Positions 1-5,459 of a stretch of 7,169 nucleotides of DNA are shown here, piece by piece. The notes below the pieces were generated by a model, which was given only the letters and a program-made list of their open reading frames with translations, searched no databases and was not told the origin of the DNA. Each line of letters starts with the position of its first letter. Within the stretch, counting starts at the first letter, position 1. Source of the DNA: Desulfobacula sp. (lineage in GTDB: Bacteria > Desulfobacterota > Desulfobacteria > Desulfobacterales > Desulfobacteraceae); the NCBI GenBank assembly GCA_029940235.1, contig JAOZRI010000113.1:1-7169 (forward strand), written 5' to 3'. The translations under genes and the position numbers were made by a program.

Positions 1-169
1 GAATATCAACCTTAACTTTTTCTTTGCCTATTTTTTCAACAAAATATTTTTGTGGCAGTATGCTCACATGAATTTTTAAGGCGGAATCTGCAAACATGTT
101 CATGGGAAATATCAGCATCAGCAATAGTATAACAGATTGCATTTTAATTCTTATCAATTTTAATCGCAT
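1..169 (-). CDS. Zn/Mn-type ABC transporter solute-binding protein, N-terminal fragment
   Basis: Only the first 56 codons are in the window; the gene continues past base 1. The translation starts MRLKLIRIKMQSVILLLML, with basic residues followed by a hydrophobic stretch ending near MFADS. This looks like a signal peptide cleaved around residue 27, so the protein should be exported. The mature part begins with the pattern V-S-I-L-P-Q-K-Y-F-V-E-K-I-G, followed by KVKVDI. This is typical of the ZnuA/TroA (cluster A-I) metal-binding proteins that hand Zn2+ or Mn2+ to an ABC permease. The metal-binding histidines lie further on and cannot be seen, so the metal is unknown. The ATG at 169 has no clear ribosome-binding site; the internal ATG at 142 (MQSVIL) would give a more usual signal peptide and is an alternative start. 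It is transcribed divergently from the histidine kinase. Confidence 0.8.
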   Translation of the reverse strand, partial: MRLKLIRIKMQSVILLLMLIFPMNMFADSALKIHVSILPQKYFVEKIGKEKVKVDI

Positions 170-521
170 TGTTTTTATAATTTATTAAATTTCAGTTTAT
201 TGATATTTGATACGACATATAAATCATTCCAGGAAAAATGTCCACCACGATAAGATATTGGAGTCAAGTTTACATCTTGATTTCAGAAGATAATACAGCT
301 ATATCTATATTCAGGATTGAGGACAAAATAAATTTAACAATATTGATTATTTTTGCTCTGTATTCTGCTCTGCTCCAATAGCCGAGTATGGTAAATTTTG
401 ACAAAATGGAGATGCAAATGATTCCTGATCAACGATCACGGTTCAATATTCACGAACAGATCACATATTTTAACTATGCATCTTTATCCCCAACTTTAAG
501 AGTAGTTGTTCAGTCTAATAT
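170..521. other. Intergenic region between divergent genes
   Basis: About 350 AT-rich bases separate the start of the transporter gene from the start of the histidine kinase, so the promoters of both should lie here. I could not find a convincing -35/-10 pair for either direction: TTGACA at 398-403 has no acceptable -10 at 16-18 bases. A hyphenated inverted repeat TGATC-AAC-GATCA lies at 426-438, and GTTC/GAAC arms lie at 441-444 and 454-457. Two short plus-strand reading frames exist (238-381 and 388-534), of which the second may be a gene remnant and is listed separately. No tRNA, hairpin terminator or clear Fur/Zur-like box was recognised. Confidence 0.7.
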
Positions 522-534
522 ATGCAGATTTTAA
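418..534 (+). pseudogene. Possible 5' remnant of a class V aminotransferase gene
   Basis: A 38-codon frame starts at ATG 418, 6 bases after a GGAG box (408-411), and stops at TAA 532-534, overlapping the start of the histidine kinase by 13 bases. An in-frame ATG at 388 could extend it to 48 codons. Residues 13-32 contain E-Q-I-T-Y-F-N-Y-A-S-L-S-P followed by TLRVVVQS. From memory this resembles the N-terminal strand and turn of PLP-dependent class V aminotransferases and cysteine desulfurases (pattern Y-L-N-x-A-s-l-g-P). Nothing downstream in any frame continues that fold, because the kinase begins at once. I read it as either a truncated gene fragment or a chance leader frame. The similarity is judged by eye over about 20 residues, so confidence is low. 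Confidence 0.25.
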
Positions 535-1544
535 ATCCTTCAAAATGGTATCTTCATCCTGTTTTTATTTTTGCCTGCTCTATCTTTGCCCTTGCCACAT
601 TCCTTGTTATGACCATCAGTTGGTATATGGAAATTACATCAGCCCTTGAAGTGGTCATCATGAAATTTCATATTGACCCTAAATTGATTTTTCCTTCAAA
701 AACCGGGATGACCATACTTGTCTTAATCGCTTTAATTGCCGTGGTATTAATTGGTATCCTTCTGGCGTTTATCTATTATCAAAAGACTGTAAATCTATTC
801 AGACTTCAGCATAATTTCATATATAATTTCACCCATGAACTCAAAACTCCGGTAACCTCTTTAAGGATTTATCTTGAGACCTTTATTAAACATGAACTTC
901 AATCCAATGAGATAAAAAAGTACAGTGAAAATATGCTGGAAGATATAAATCGACTTACCCAGAATATTAACTCCATACTTGATCTTGCAAGAATTGAAAG
1001 CCAGAATTTTGGTTCAAAAATCACAAGGGAAAGCCTGATCAGTTTAGTGGAAAAATTTTGCAACAAGAATGCATCTATTTTCCGTGACCTGAACATTGAA
1101 ATTGATAATCAATCCAACAGTGAAATGGTGTACCCTGTAAATCTTTTTTTATTTGAAATGCTTTTAATGAATGTTATTTCCAATGCCATAAAATATAATG
1201 AATCCAATGCACCAACACTTGTGATCCGATTTAAAAATTTTATACAGAAAGTTACCATTGAATTTATTGATAATGGGATTGGTGTTGATAAAAAAGAGGC
1301 GAAGAAAATTTTTCGAAAATTTTATCAATCTGATCGGTATCAGGCAAATGATGTTTCAGGATCTGGGCTTGGGCTCTACCTTGTTTCAAGTATCTCAGCC
1401 ATCCATGGATGGCGGGCTTCGGCTGCAAGTAATGGCAAGGGCAAAGGCGCAACATTTATAATTACCATTCCAAAGGCAAGTATTGCCAATGTCAGGGAGA
1501 AGAATATATGGAAACGGTTGAAAAAGAGCGTATCCTGGTCATAG
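522..1544 (+). CDS. Membrane-bound sensor histidine kinase without HAMP domain
   Basis: The 340-residue protein is the sensor of a two-component system. Two transmembrane segments (about 11-33 and 63-86) flank a periplasmic loop of only about 28 residues. The second helix runs almost straight into the dimerisation domain, leaving no room for HAMP or PAS. The H-box F-T-H-E-L-K-T-P gives phospho-acceptor His105. The ATPase domain has the N-box around N217-N226, D-N-G-I-G at 250-254, the F-box F-R-K-F-Y at 264-268, and G-S-G-L-G-L at 280-285. All catalytic boxes look intact, so it should be active. A stop codon (TAA 516-518) lies just upstream in frame, which fixes ATG 522 as the first ATG; no strong ribosome-binding site precedes it. 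The last 12 codons overlap the response regulator gene. The stimulus is not evident; so small a loop suggests sensing within the membrane or through a partner protein. Confidence 0.93.
   Translation: MQILNPSKWYLHPVFIFACSIFALATFLVMTISWYMEITSALEVVIMKFHIDPKLIFPSKTGMTILVLIALIAVVLIGILLAFIYYQKTVNLFRLQHNFIYNFTHELKTPVTSLRIYLETFIKHELQSNEIKKYSENMLEDINRLTQNINSILDLARIESQNFGSKITRESLISLVEKFCNKNASIFRDLNIEIDNQSNSEMVYPVNLFLFEMLLMNVISNAIKYNESNAPTLVIRFKNFIQKVTIEFIDNGIGVDKKEAKKIFRKFYQSDRYQANDVSGSGLGLYLVSSISAIHGWRASAASNGKGKGATFIITIPKASIANVREKNIWKRLKKSVSWS
1494..1500 (+). promoter_or_regulatory. Ribosome-binding site of the response regulator
   Basis: AGGGAGA lies 7 bases before ATG 1508, inside the 3' end of the kinase gene. 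It supports ATG 1508 as the start of the regulator and therefore the 37-base overlap of the two genes, suggesting translational coupling. Confidence 0.75.
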
Positions 1545-2242
1545 AGGATGAAGCCCATATTGCAGATGGGATAAGATTGAATCTTTCCATCCAGGGGTTT
1601 GATGTAAAGATAGCTCAAGATGGTATTGCAGGACTTGAGTCATGGAGAGCATGGAATCCAGACCTCATTATTCTTGATATTATGCTGCCCATGATTGACG
1701 GGTTTTCCGTCTTAAAAACCATTCGCAAGGAAGATGAAAAAATACCTGTATTAATTCTTTCTGCCAGAGGAGACACAAAAGATAAAATCAAGGGACTTAA
1801 ATACGGTGTGGATGACTATTTATCAAAACCCTTTGATCTTGAAGAATTTCTTTTAAGAGTTGATAGACTGCTCAAAAAAAAAACCTGGTTTCACCATGAT
1901 AACAAAGATAAAAATCTTGAGTATAAAATATTTAAAGGCAATGCCTATAATTTTGGCAACAACCATATTGACTTTATTACTTTTAAAGCAAGTTGTGCAG
2001 CAGGTGAGATTGTTTTAACAGAACAGGAAATTGTTCTGCTAAAGCTATTTATTGGCAATAAAGGAAAACCCTTATCAAGAGAACTGCTGTTGACTGCAGG
2101 TTGGGGGTATTCCAAGGATACCACCACAAGAACAGTGGATAATTTTATTGTCAGATTTAGAAAATATTTTGAAGAAAAGCCTAAAAACCCGGTTTATTTT
2201 ATCAGCAGACGTTCGGTTGGTTATGTCTTTGACCATGAATAG
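1508..2242 (+). CDS. OmpR/PhoB-family response regulator
   Basis: The 244-residue protein is the cognate DNA-binding partner of the upstream kinase. The receiver domain spans about residues 8-122. It has the acidic pocket E13/D14, phospho-acceptor Asp57 in L-I-I-L-D-I-M-L-P, switch residue Ser85 in L-S-A-R, and Lys107 in the S-K-P-F motif. A linker rich in Lys and Asp (about 124-160) leads to a winged-helix effector domain (about 166-242), recognised by L-T-E-Q-E-I-V-L-L, the R-T-V-D-N-F-I-V-R-F-R-K recognition-helix region and R-R-S-V-G-Y-V-F at the wing. The start is set by a good ribosome-binding site. The gene ends 15 bases before the end of the convergent phosphopantetheinyl transferase gene. 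Target genes are unknown; autoregulation or control of the divergent metal transporter gene is possible but is inference. Confidence 0.95.
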   Translation: METVEKERILVIEDEAHIADGIRLNLSIQGFDVKIAQDGIAGLESWRAWNPDLIILDIMLPMIDGFSVLKTIRKEDEKIPVLILSARGDTKDKIKGLKYGVDDYLSKPFDLEEFLLRVDRLLKKKTWFHHDNKDKNLEYKIFKGNAYNFGNNHIDFITFKASCAAGEIVLTEQEIVLLKLFIGNKGKPLSRELLLTAGWGYSKDTTTRTVDNFIVRFRKYFEEKPKNPVYFISRRSVGYVFDHE

Positions 2243-2257
2243 GCAGGTTGTTCAAAA

Positions 2258-2995
2258 TCAATCTGTAACAAGAGATAAGACATAATTATTATCAATAATT
2301 GTTGAATATATCTCCACATTGACTCTGTTCTGGTTATGCCATATTTCATTATCAATCACTTCCACCCTGTGAAGGTTTTCATTAAAACCTTTTTTTATCT
2401 GTTTTAAATAGGCCTCTTTTATGGTCCAGTTTTTAAATATTGATTCAGCATTGTTTTTTAAATGAGCAATCTCTTTTTTTGTAAATGCTATTTTCAAAAA
2501 TCCTTTGTCAGGCTTAGTTCCAATTTTTTCAATATCAATACCTAAAGCATGGGTTTTATCCATACAGCATCCTGCTGCTGCATAATTATTGCTGTGGGAC
2601 AATGAAATCGGGATATATGGAGCATGGGTCAGAAACGGGGCGCCCTCGTCAAGGTATGAAATTGTTATTTCATCAAGGGGCAGAGCTTTGGAAAATATAT
2701 TTTTAGCCATCAGTTTTATGAGATACCTGCCGCTTATCCACTCCATCTGTTTTTTCAGAGCTTTAAAACCATTGATGGTGTTGATCTCTTCACTGTTTAA
2801 AAAGGGTTGGGTAAAATTATATTTATCAAAGATTATATTCCTCAAATGCCTTGAATCAGGCAGGCTCTCTTTGTGGAAAACTAATTGCATGATCTGGGAT
2901 ATTCTGGCATACCAGATGACTATTTCCGGCTTTGGAGAGATTGTTTTGATGTCAATGTTATTTTGAAAGTCTACAGCCATATGGAATTTATACAT
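2258..2995 (-). CDS. Sfp-type 4'-phosphopantetheinyl transferase superfamily protein
   Basis: The 245-residue cytoplasmic enzyme should move the phosphopantetheine arm of coenzyme A to a serine of a carrier protein (ACP, PCP or similar). Family signatures appear in order: E-W-x-x-G-R at 85-90, S-L-S-H-S at 131-135, the Mg2+-binding G-I-D-I-E at 152-156 (Asp154, Glu156), F-T-K-K-E-I at 171-176, and W-T-I-K-E-A-Y-L-K at 190-198 (Glu194, Lys198). The length fits the two-lobed Sfp group rather than the short AcpS type. No polyketide or peptide synthetase gene is visible nearby, so its carrier protein cannot be named. The start is uncertain: neither ATG 2995 nor the in-frame ATG 2980 has a clear ribosome-binding site. 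It is the last gene of the minus-strand run, 174 bases after rluD. Confidence 0.87.
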   Translation of the reverse strand: MYKFHMAVDFQNNIDIKTISPKPEIVIWYARISQIMQLVFHKESLPDSRHLRNIIFDKYNFTQPFLNSEEINTINGFKALKKQMEWISGRYLIKLMAKNIFSKALPLDEITISYLDEGAPFLTHAPYIPISLSHSNNYAAAGCCMDKTHALGIDIEKIGTKPDKGFLKIAFTKKEIAHLKNNAESIFKNWTIKEAYLKQIKKGFNENLHRVEVIDNEIWHNQNRVNVEIYSTIIDNNYVLSLVTD

Positions 2996-3056
2996 TACAG
3001 GTTTTTATTTGGCAATCTTTTAACCATCACTTTTTGTTCAGGCACTAACCGCCATG

Positions 3057-3121
3057 TACTCTAAAAGGCAGAAGCTGGCGTATTTGGTTTATCCTTCACA
3101 CAATACTCTTAAAGGGCAGAA
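3057..3121. repeat. Imperfect direct repeat in the rluD-PPTase gap
   Basis: TACTCTAAAAGGCAGAA (3057-3073) recurs as TACTCTTAAAGGGCAGAA (3104-3121), with a period of 47 bases, one inserted T and one A-to-G change. The repeats sit in the 174-base gap between the transferase start and the rluD stop, where no gene, terminator or convincing promoter was found. They could be paired regulator sites or the trace of a small duplication; function is unknown. Confidence 0.4.
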
Positions 3122-3169
3122 ACCAAAGCATGAAAGAATTAAGGCAGTTAGTCCTATTCTTTTGATAGA

Positions 3170-4096
3170 TTATTCAATTGATTCAAACAAGGAGGAGGTG
3201 TGTATGAAATCTTCAGGCGGGTCTGCAGTAAAAGATATTGATTTTCCAGAGTAGGGATGCCTGAAAGCAAGCTGCCATGAGTGAAGCATCTGTCTTGGCA
3301 CAAGGTTTTTTTTTCGATATCTTCTGTACTGGTAAATTCTGTCACCAATTAAAGGGTGGTCAATGTTATAAAAATGGACTCTGATTTGATGGGTTCTGCC
3401 AGTTTTTAAAAGAACTTTAACAAGGCATGCGGTTTTAAATCTGTTTTTAATTTTCCAGCATGTAACAGCATGTTTTCCCTCTTCATGGTTTACAGCCATT
3501 ATTTTTCTTTTTTTTGGGTGTCTGCCAATGGGAAGATTGATGGTTCCCTGATTTTCAGACAGATTACCAGTAACCAAGGCAAGATATTGTTTTTTTACCC
3601 GGCGTTGTTTAAACTCTTTTTGAAGAAAAAGCAAAGCCTGGTTTGTTCTTGCAACTACTATCAGGCCAGAGGTGTCTTTATCTAACCGGTGAACGATGCC
3701 TGACCGAGACAGGTCATCCCCGCTTTTATTTATTGCAGGATCATGGAATAATAGTGCATTTACAAGGGTTCTGGACATATTCCCAGCTGCAGGGTGAACT
3801 ACCATGCCGGGCTTTTTGTTAATGACAATAATATGGTCATCTTGAAATAGAATATCCAGATCAATATTTTCAGGAGATATAATAATATCGGTATCTGTTT
3901 CTGGGATTCTCCCGGTAATAATATCACCTGTTTTTACTCTGTACCCGGGCTTTTTTTTTAGTCCATTAACCACTATGTGGCTGTTATTGATGAGATTACT
4001 TGCTTTTGTTCTGGAACATGATTTGCCATAATTTGAAATTATGGTATCAAGACGTGTGCCTTTACGATCATCATGGATATGAATATCTATTTTCAT
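3170..4096 (-). CDS. rluD: 23S rRNA pseudouridine synthase, RluA/RluD family
   Basis: The 308-residue enzyme converts chosen uridines of RNA to pseudouridine, probably in 23S rRNA helix 69 if it is a true RluD orthologue. An N-terminal S4-type RNA-binding domain (about 14-65) contains R-T-K-A-S-N-L-I-N and the V-V-N-G turn. The catalytic domain follows. It has K-P-G-M-V-V-H-P-A (95-103), the signature H-R-L-D-K-D-T-S-G at 136-144 with catalytic Asp139, and G-R-T-H-Q-I-R-V-H at 233-241. Order and spacing fit the family. I chose ATG 4096 because MKIDIHIHDD leads directly into the S4 domain. A longer frame from GTG 4141 would begin in the loop of a transcription terminator. No good ribosome-binding site is visible; a 10-base tandem repeat occupies its place. 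RluA, RluC and RluD are hard to separate by eye, so the exact uridine targets are inferred. Confidence 0.92.
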   Translation of the reverse strand: MKIDIHIHDDRKGTRLDTIISNYGKSCSRTKASNLINNSHIVVNGLKKKPGYRVKTGDIITGRIPETDTDIIISPENIDLDILFQDDHIIVINKKPGMVVHPAAGNMSRTLVNALLFHDPAINKSGDDLSRSGIVHRLDKDTSGLIVVARTNQALLFLQKEFKQRRVKKQYLALVTGNLSENQGTINLPIGRHPKKRKIMAVNHEEGKHAVTCWKIKNRFKTACLVKVLLKTGRTHQIRVHFYNIDHPLIGDRIYQYRRYRKKNLVPRQMLHSWQLAFRHPYSGKSISFTADPPEDFIHTSSLFESIE

Positions 4097-4097
4097 T

Positions 4098-4117
4098 TCA
4101 ATACTAATCAATACTAA
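4098..4117 (-). repeat. 10-base tandem repeat directly before the rluD start
   Basis: On the minus strand TTAGTATTGA occurs twice in perfect tandem, one base before ATG 4096. It lies exactly where the ribosome-binding site should be and contains none. It may be a slippage product; a change in copy number would alter the distance between the terminator and the start codon. Confidence 0.6.
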
Positions 4118-4120
4118 ACA

Positions 4121-4157
4121 TAAAAACCGGCAAGCTTTCACAGCTCGCCGGTTTTTA
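4121..4157 (-). terminator. Intrinsic terminator after carD, before rluD
   Basis: The arms 4121-4136 and 4142-4157 pair over 16 base pairs around a 5-base loop, with a CCGGC/GCCGG core. The single imperfection is a G-U wobble in minus-strand RNA but an A-C mismatch in plus-strand RNA. This favours termination of minus-strand transcripts. A run of five U follows the GC core in that direction. The hairpin lies 35 bases after the carD stop and ends 24 bases before the rluD start, so it should cut most transcripts coming from carD. Confidence 0.85.
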
Positions 4158-4192
4158 AAATTATTCCAATAATATTTTGTTTTTAATACAAT

Positions 4193-4726
4193 TTAATTAA
4201 AAAGATTCTCAATTTCCTGCATCATTGTTTTTTCATCTATATCTTTGGCTGTGGATAACTCTTGAACCAGTAGATTCTGGGCAGTGTCAAGAAGTTTACG
4301 TTCACCAAAAGAGAGATCTTTCTCAAGCTTTAAATTAAAAAGATCCCTGAACACTTCAGCAACATCATAGATAGAACCAGTTTTGATTTTATCCATATAT
4401 TCTCTGTATCTGCGATTCCAGGTCTGATTATCAGCGCCTTGACCTTTTTTTTGCATTACTTTATAGACTTCAGGAACTTCTGTTTCGGGAATAACATCCC
4501 TTAATCCTACAGATTCTACATTTGAAGTTGGGATCATGATCACCATGCCATTCTCCACAATTTTCATCATGTAAAAATTCAAAGTATCACCATTTATCTG
4601 TTTACTTTCAATTGACTCAATACAACCTACACCGTGTGCAGGATAAACTGCGAGATCTCCTTTAAAAAATTCTTTTGCTTTTGTTGATGATTCGTTTGTC
4701 TTGCCTGTTTTAGAGTTTGCACCCAT
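4193..4726 (-). CDS. carD: CarD-family transcriptional regulator
   Basis: The protein (177 residues from ATG 4726) belongs to the CarD/CdnL family, which binds the RNA polymerase beta subunit and steadies open promoter complexes, notably at rRNA promoters. The RNA polymerase-interacting domain starts near residue 20 (F-F-K-G-D-L-A-V-Y-P-A-H-G-V-G, with the typical Y-P-x-H-G-V-G) and runs to about residue 78. The helical C-terminal domain (about 85-175) contains N-Q-T-W-N-R-R-Y with a conserved-looking Trp103, then L-S-F-G-E-R-K-L-L-D-T-A. The first 18 residues are a polar Ser/Thr/Lys-rich extension. Start choice: an alternative GTG at 4738 overlaps the AGGTGG ribosome-binding site, whereas ATG 4726 lies 8 bases after it. 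Neighbours concern translation, which suits a regulator of ribosome synthesis. It probably has its own promoter and a terminator immediately after it. Confidence 0.93.
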   Translation of the reverse strand: MGANSKTGKTNESSTKAKEFFKGDLAVYPAHGVGCIESIESKQINGDTLNFYMMKIVENGMVIMIPTSNVESVGLRDVIPETEVPEVYKVMQKKGQGADNQTWNRRYREYMDKIKTGSIYDVAEVFRDLFNLKLEKDLSFGERKLLDTAQNLLVQELSTAKDIDEKTMMQEIENLFN

Positions 4727-4734
4727 TAGCTGTA

Positions 4735-4740
4735 CCACCT
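4735..4740 (-). promoter_or_regulatory. Ribosome-binding site of carD
   Basis: AGGTGG, part of a longer purine-rich AAGGAAAGGTGG (4735-4746), ends 8 bases before ATG 4726. It decides the start in favour of this ATG over the GTG at 4738, which lies within the box. Confidence 0.75.
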
Positions 4741-4776
4741 TTCCTTATTATAAGAACAATTAGCCCATCCTCACGC

Positions 4777-4805
4777 AGATAATCATATTTTTGCAACATT
4801 GTCAA
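4777..4805 (-). promoter_or_regulatory. Candidate promoter of carD
   Basis: On the minus strand a perfect -35 box TTGACA (4800-4805) is followed after 17 bases by TTATCT (4777-4782), preceded by TGA as in extended -10 elements. The -10 is a poor match to TATAAT, so the call rests mainly on the -35 and the spacing. It would start transcription about 45 bases before the carD ATG, inside the 128-base gap between pth and carD. Confidence 0.4.
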
Positions 4806-4854
4806 TGAAATTATTTTTTAAACTCCATTGTTAGTTGTAATAAATATGAAATTT

Positions 4855-5448
4855 TTAACGATGATTAAATAAATTCATGGCAGAGGTAACACTGTTTTCA
4901 AGCAGGTGAAAACAGGCATTGCAGGCAGTATCAATAACTGAATCCAGCATTTTTTTCTCATCTTTGGAAAAATCACCAAGAACATATCCTGTAATATCTT
5001 TTTGATGTCCATTCTCTTGTGATTTTGGATGGCCAACACCTATTCGAATTCTAATGCAATCTTTTTTTCCAAAAGCATTAAGAATGGATCGCACTCCATT
5101 GTGTCCGCCATGTCCACGGCTTTTAACAATTTTAATTTTTCCGAAATCAAGATCCATATCATCATGAATAATAATGATATCTTCCATGGCAACTTTATAA
5201 TATGATGCAAACCTGTGAATGGGAAATCCACTTTTATTCATATAGGTTAAGGGTTTGACAAGAAATAGAGAGACCCCTTTGATTCTTGTTTTTACATACT
5301 CAGAATCAAAACGGGTTTGGTCAATCAAAAGAGAGGATTTTAAAGCAAGGGCTTCAATGGTAAGAAAACCAATATTATGGCGGGTCTGGGCATAATTTTT
5401 ACCTGGATTGCCCAGCCCCGCAATAATTTTAAATTTTGAACCTGACAT
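4855..5448 (-). CDS. pth: Peptidyl-tRNA hydrolase
   Basis: The 197-residue cytoplasmic enzyme cleaves the ester bond of peptidyl-tRNAs that fall off ribosomes and so recycles tRNA. It shows the complete Pth signature set: G-L-G-N-P-G-x-x-Y-A-x-T-R-H-N-I-G-F at 11-28 (Asn14, catalytic His24), T-Y-M-N-K-S-G at 68-74 (Asn71), H-D-D-M-D-L at 95-100 (Asp96, partner of the catalytic His), and G-H-G-G-H-N-G at 112-118 (Asn117). The length is normal. Its start lies 11 bases after the rplY stop, so the two genes are probably co-transcribed and perhaps translationally coupled; the purines AAAGAG at the end of rplY may serve as ribosome-binding site. Pairing of pth with rplY/ctc and prs is common in many bacteria. 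Confidence 0.97.
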   Translation of the reverse strand: MSGSKFKIIAGLGNPGKNYAQTRHNIGFLTIEALALKSSLLIDQTRFDSEYVKTRIKGVSLFLVKPLTYMNKSGFPIHRFASYYKVAMEDIIIIHDDMDLDFGKIKIVKSRGHGGHNGVRSILNAFGKKDCIRIRIGVGHPKSQENGHQKDITGYVLGDFSKDEKKMLDSVIDTACNACFHLLENSVTSAMNLFNHR

Positions 5449-5459
5449 CTACACTTGGA

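Noticed and set aside
398..403. TTGACA as the -35 box of the kinase gene
   Set aside because: The hexamers at 16-18 bases downstream (around 420-427, GATTCCTG) do not resemble a -10 box.
3082..3127. TTTGGTTT/AAACCAAA arms as a terminator
   Set aside because: The 8-base arms are separated by about 30 bases, have low GC and are not followed by a U-run.
3202..3254. Plus-strand GGAGGAGG box followed by ATG and a 16-codon frame
   Set aside because: It lies wholly antisense to the conserved rluD 3' end; the box is the complement of codons for Pro and other C-terminal residues, and the peptide is very short.
3054..3254. 66-codon plus-strand frame between the transferase and rluD
   Set aside because: Half of it is antisense to rluD, it has no recognisable motif and no ribosome-binding site.
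4097..4141. N-terminal extension of rluD from GTG 4141 (MKACRFLCLV...)
   Set aside because: The codon sits in the loop of the carD terminator, and the extension is not part of the S4 domain; ATG 4096 fits the family better.
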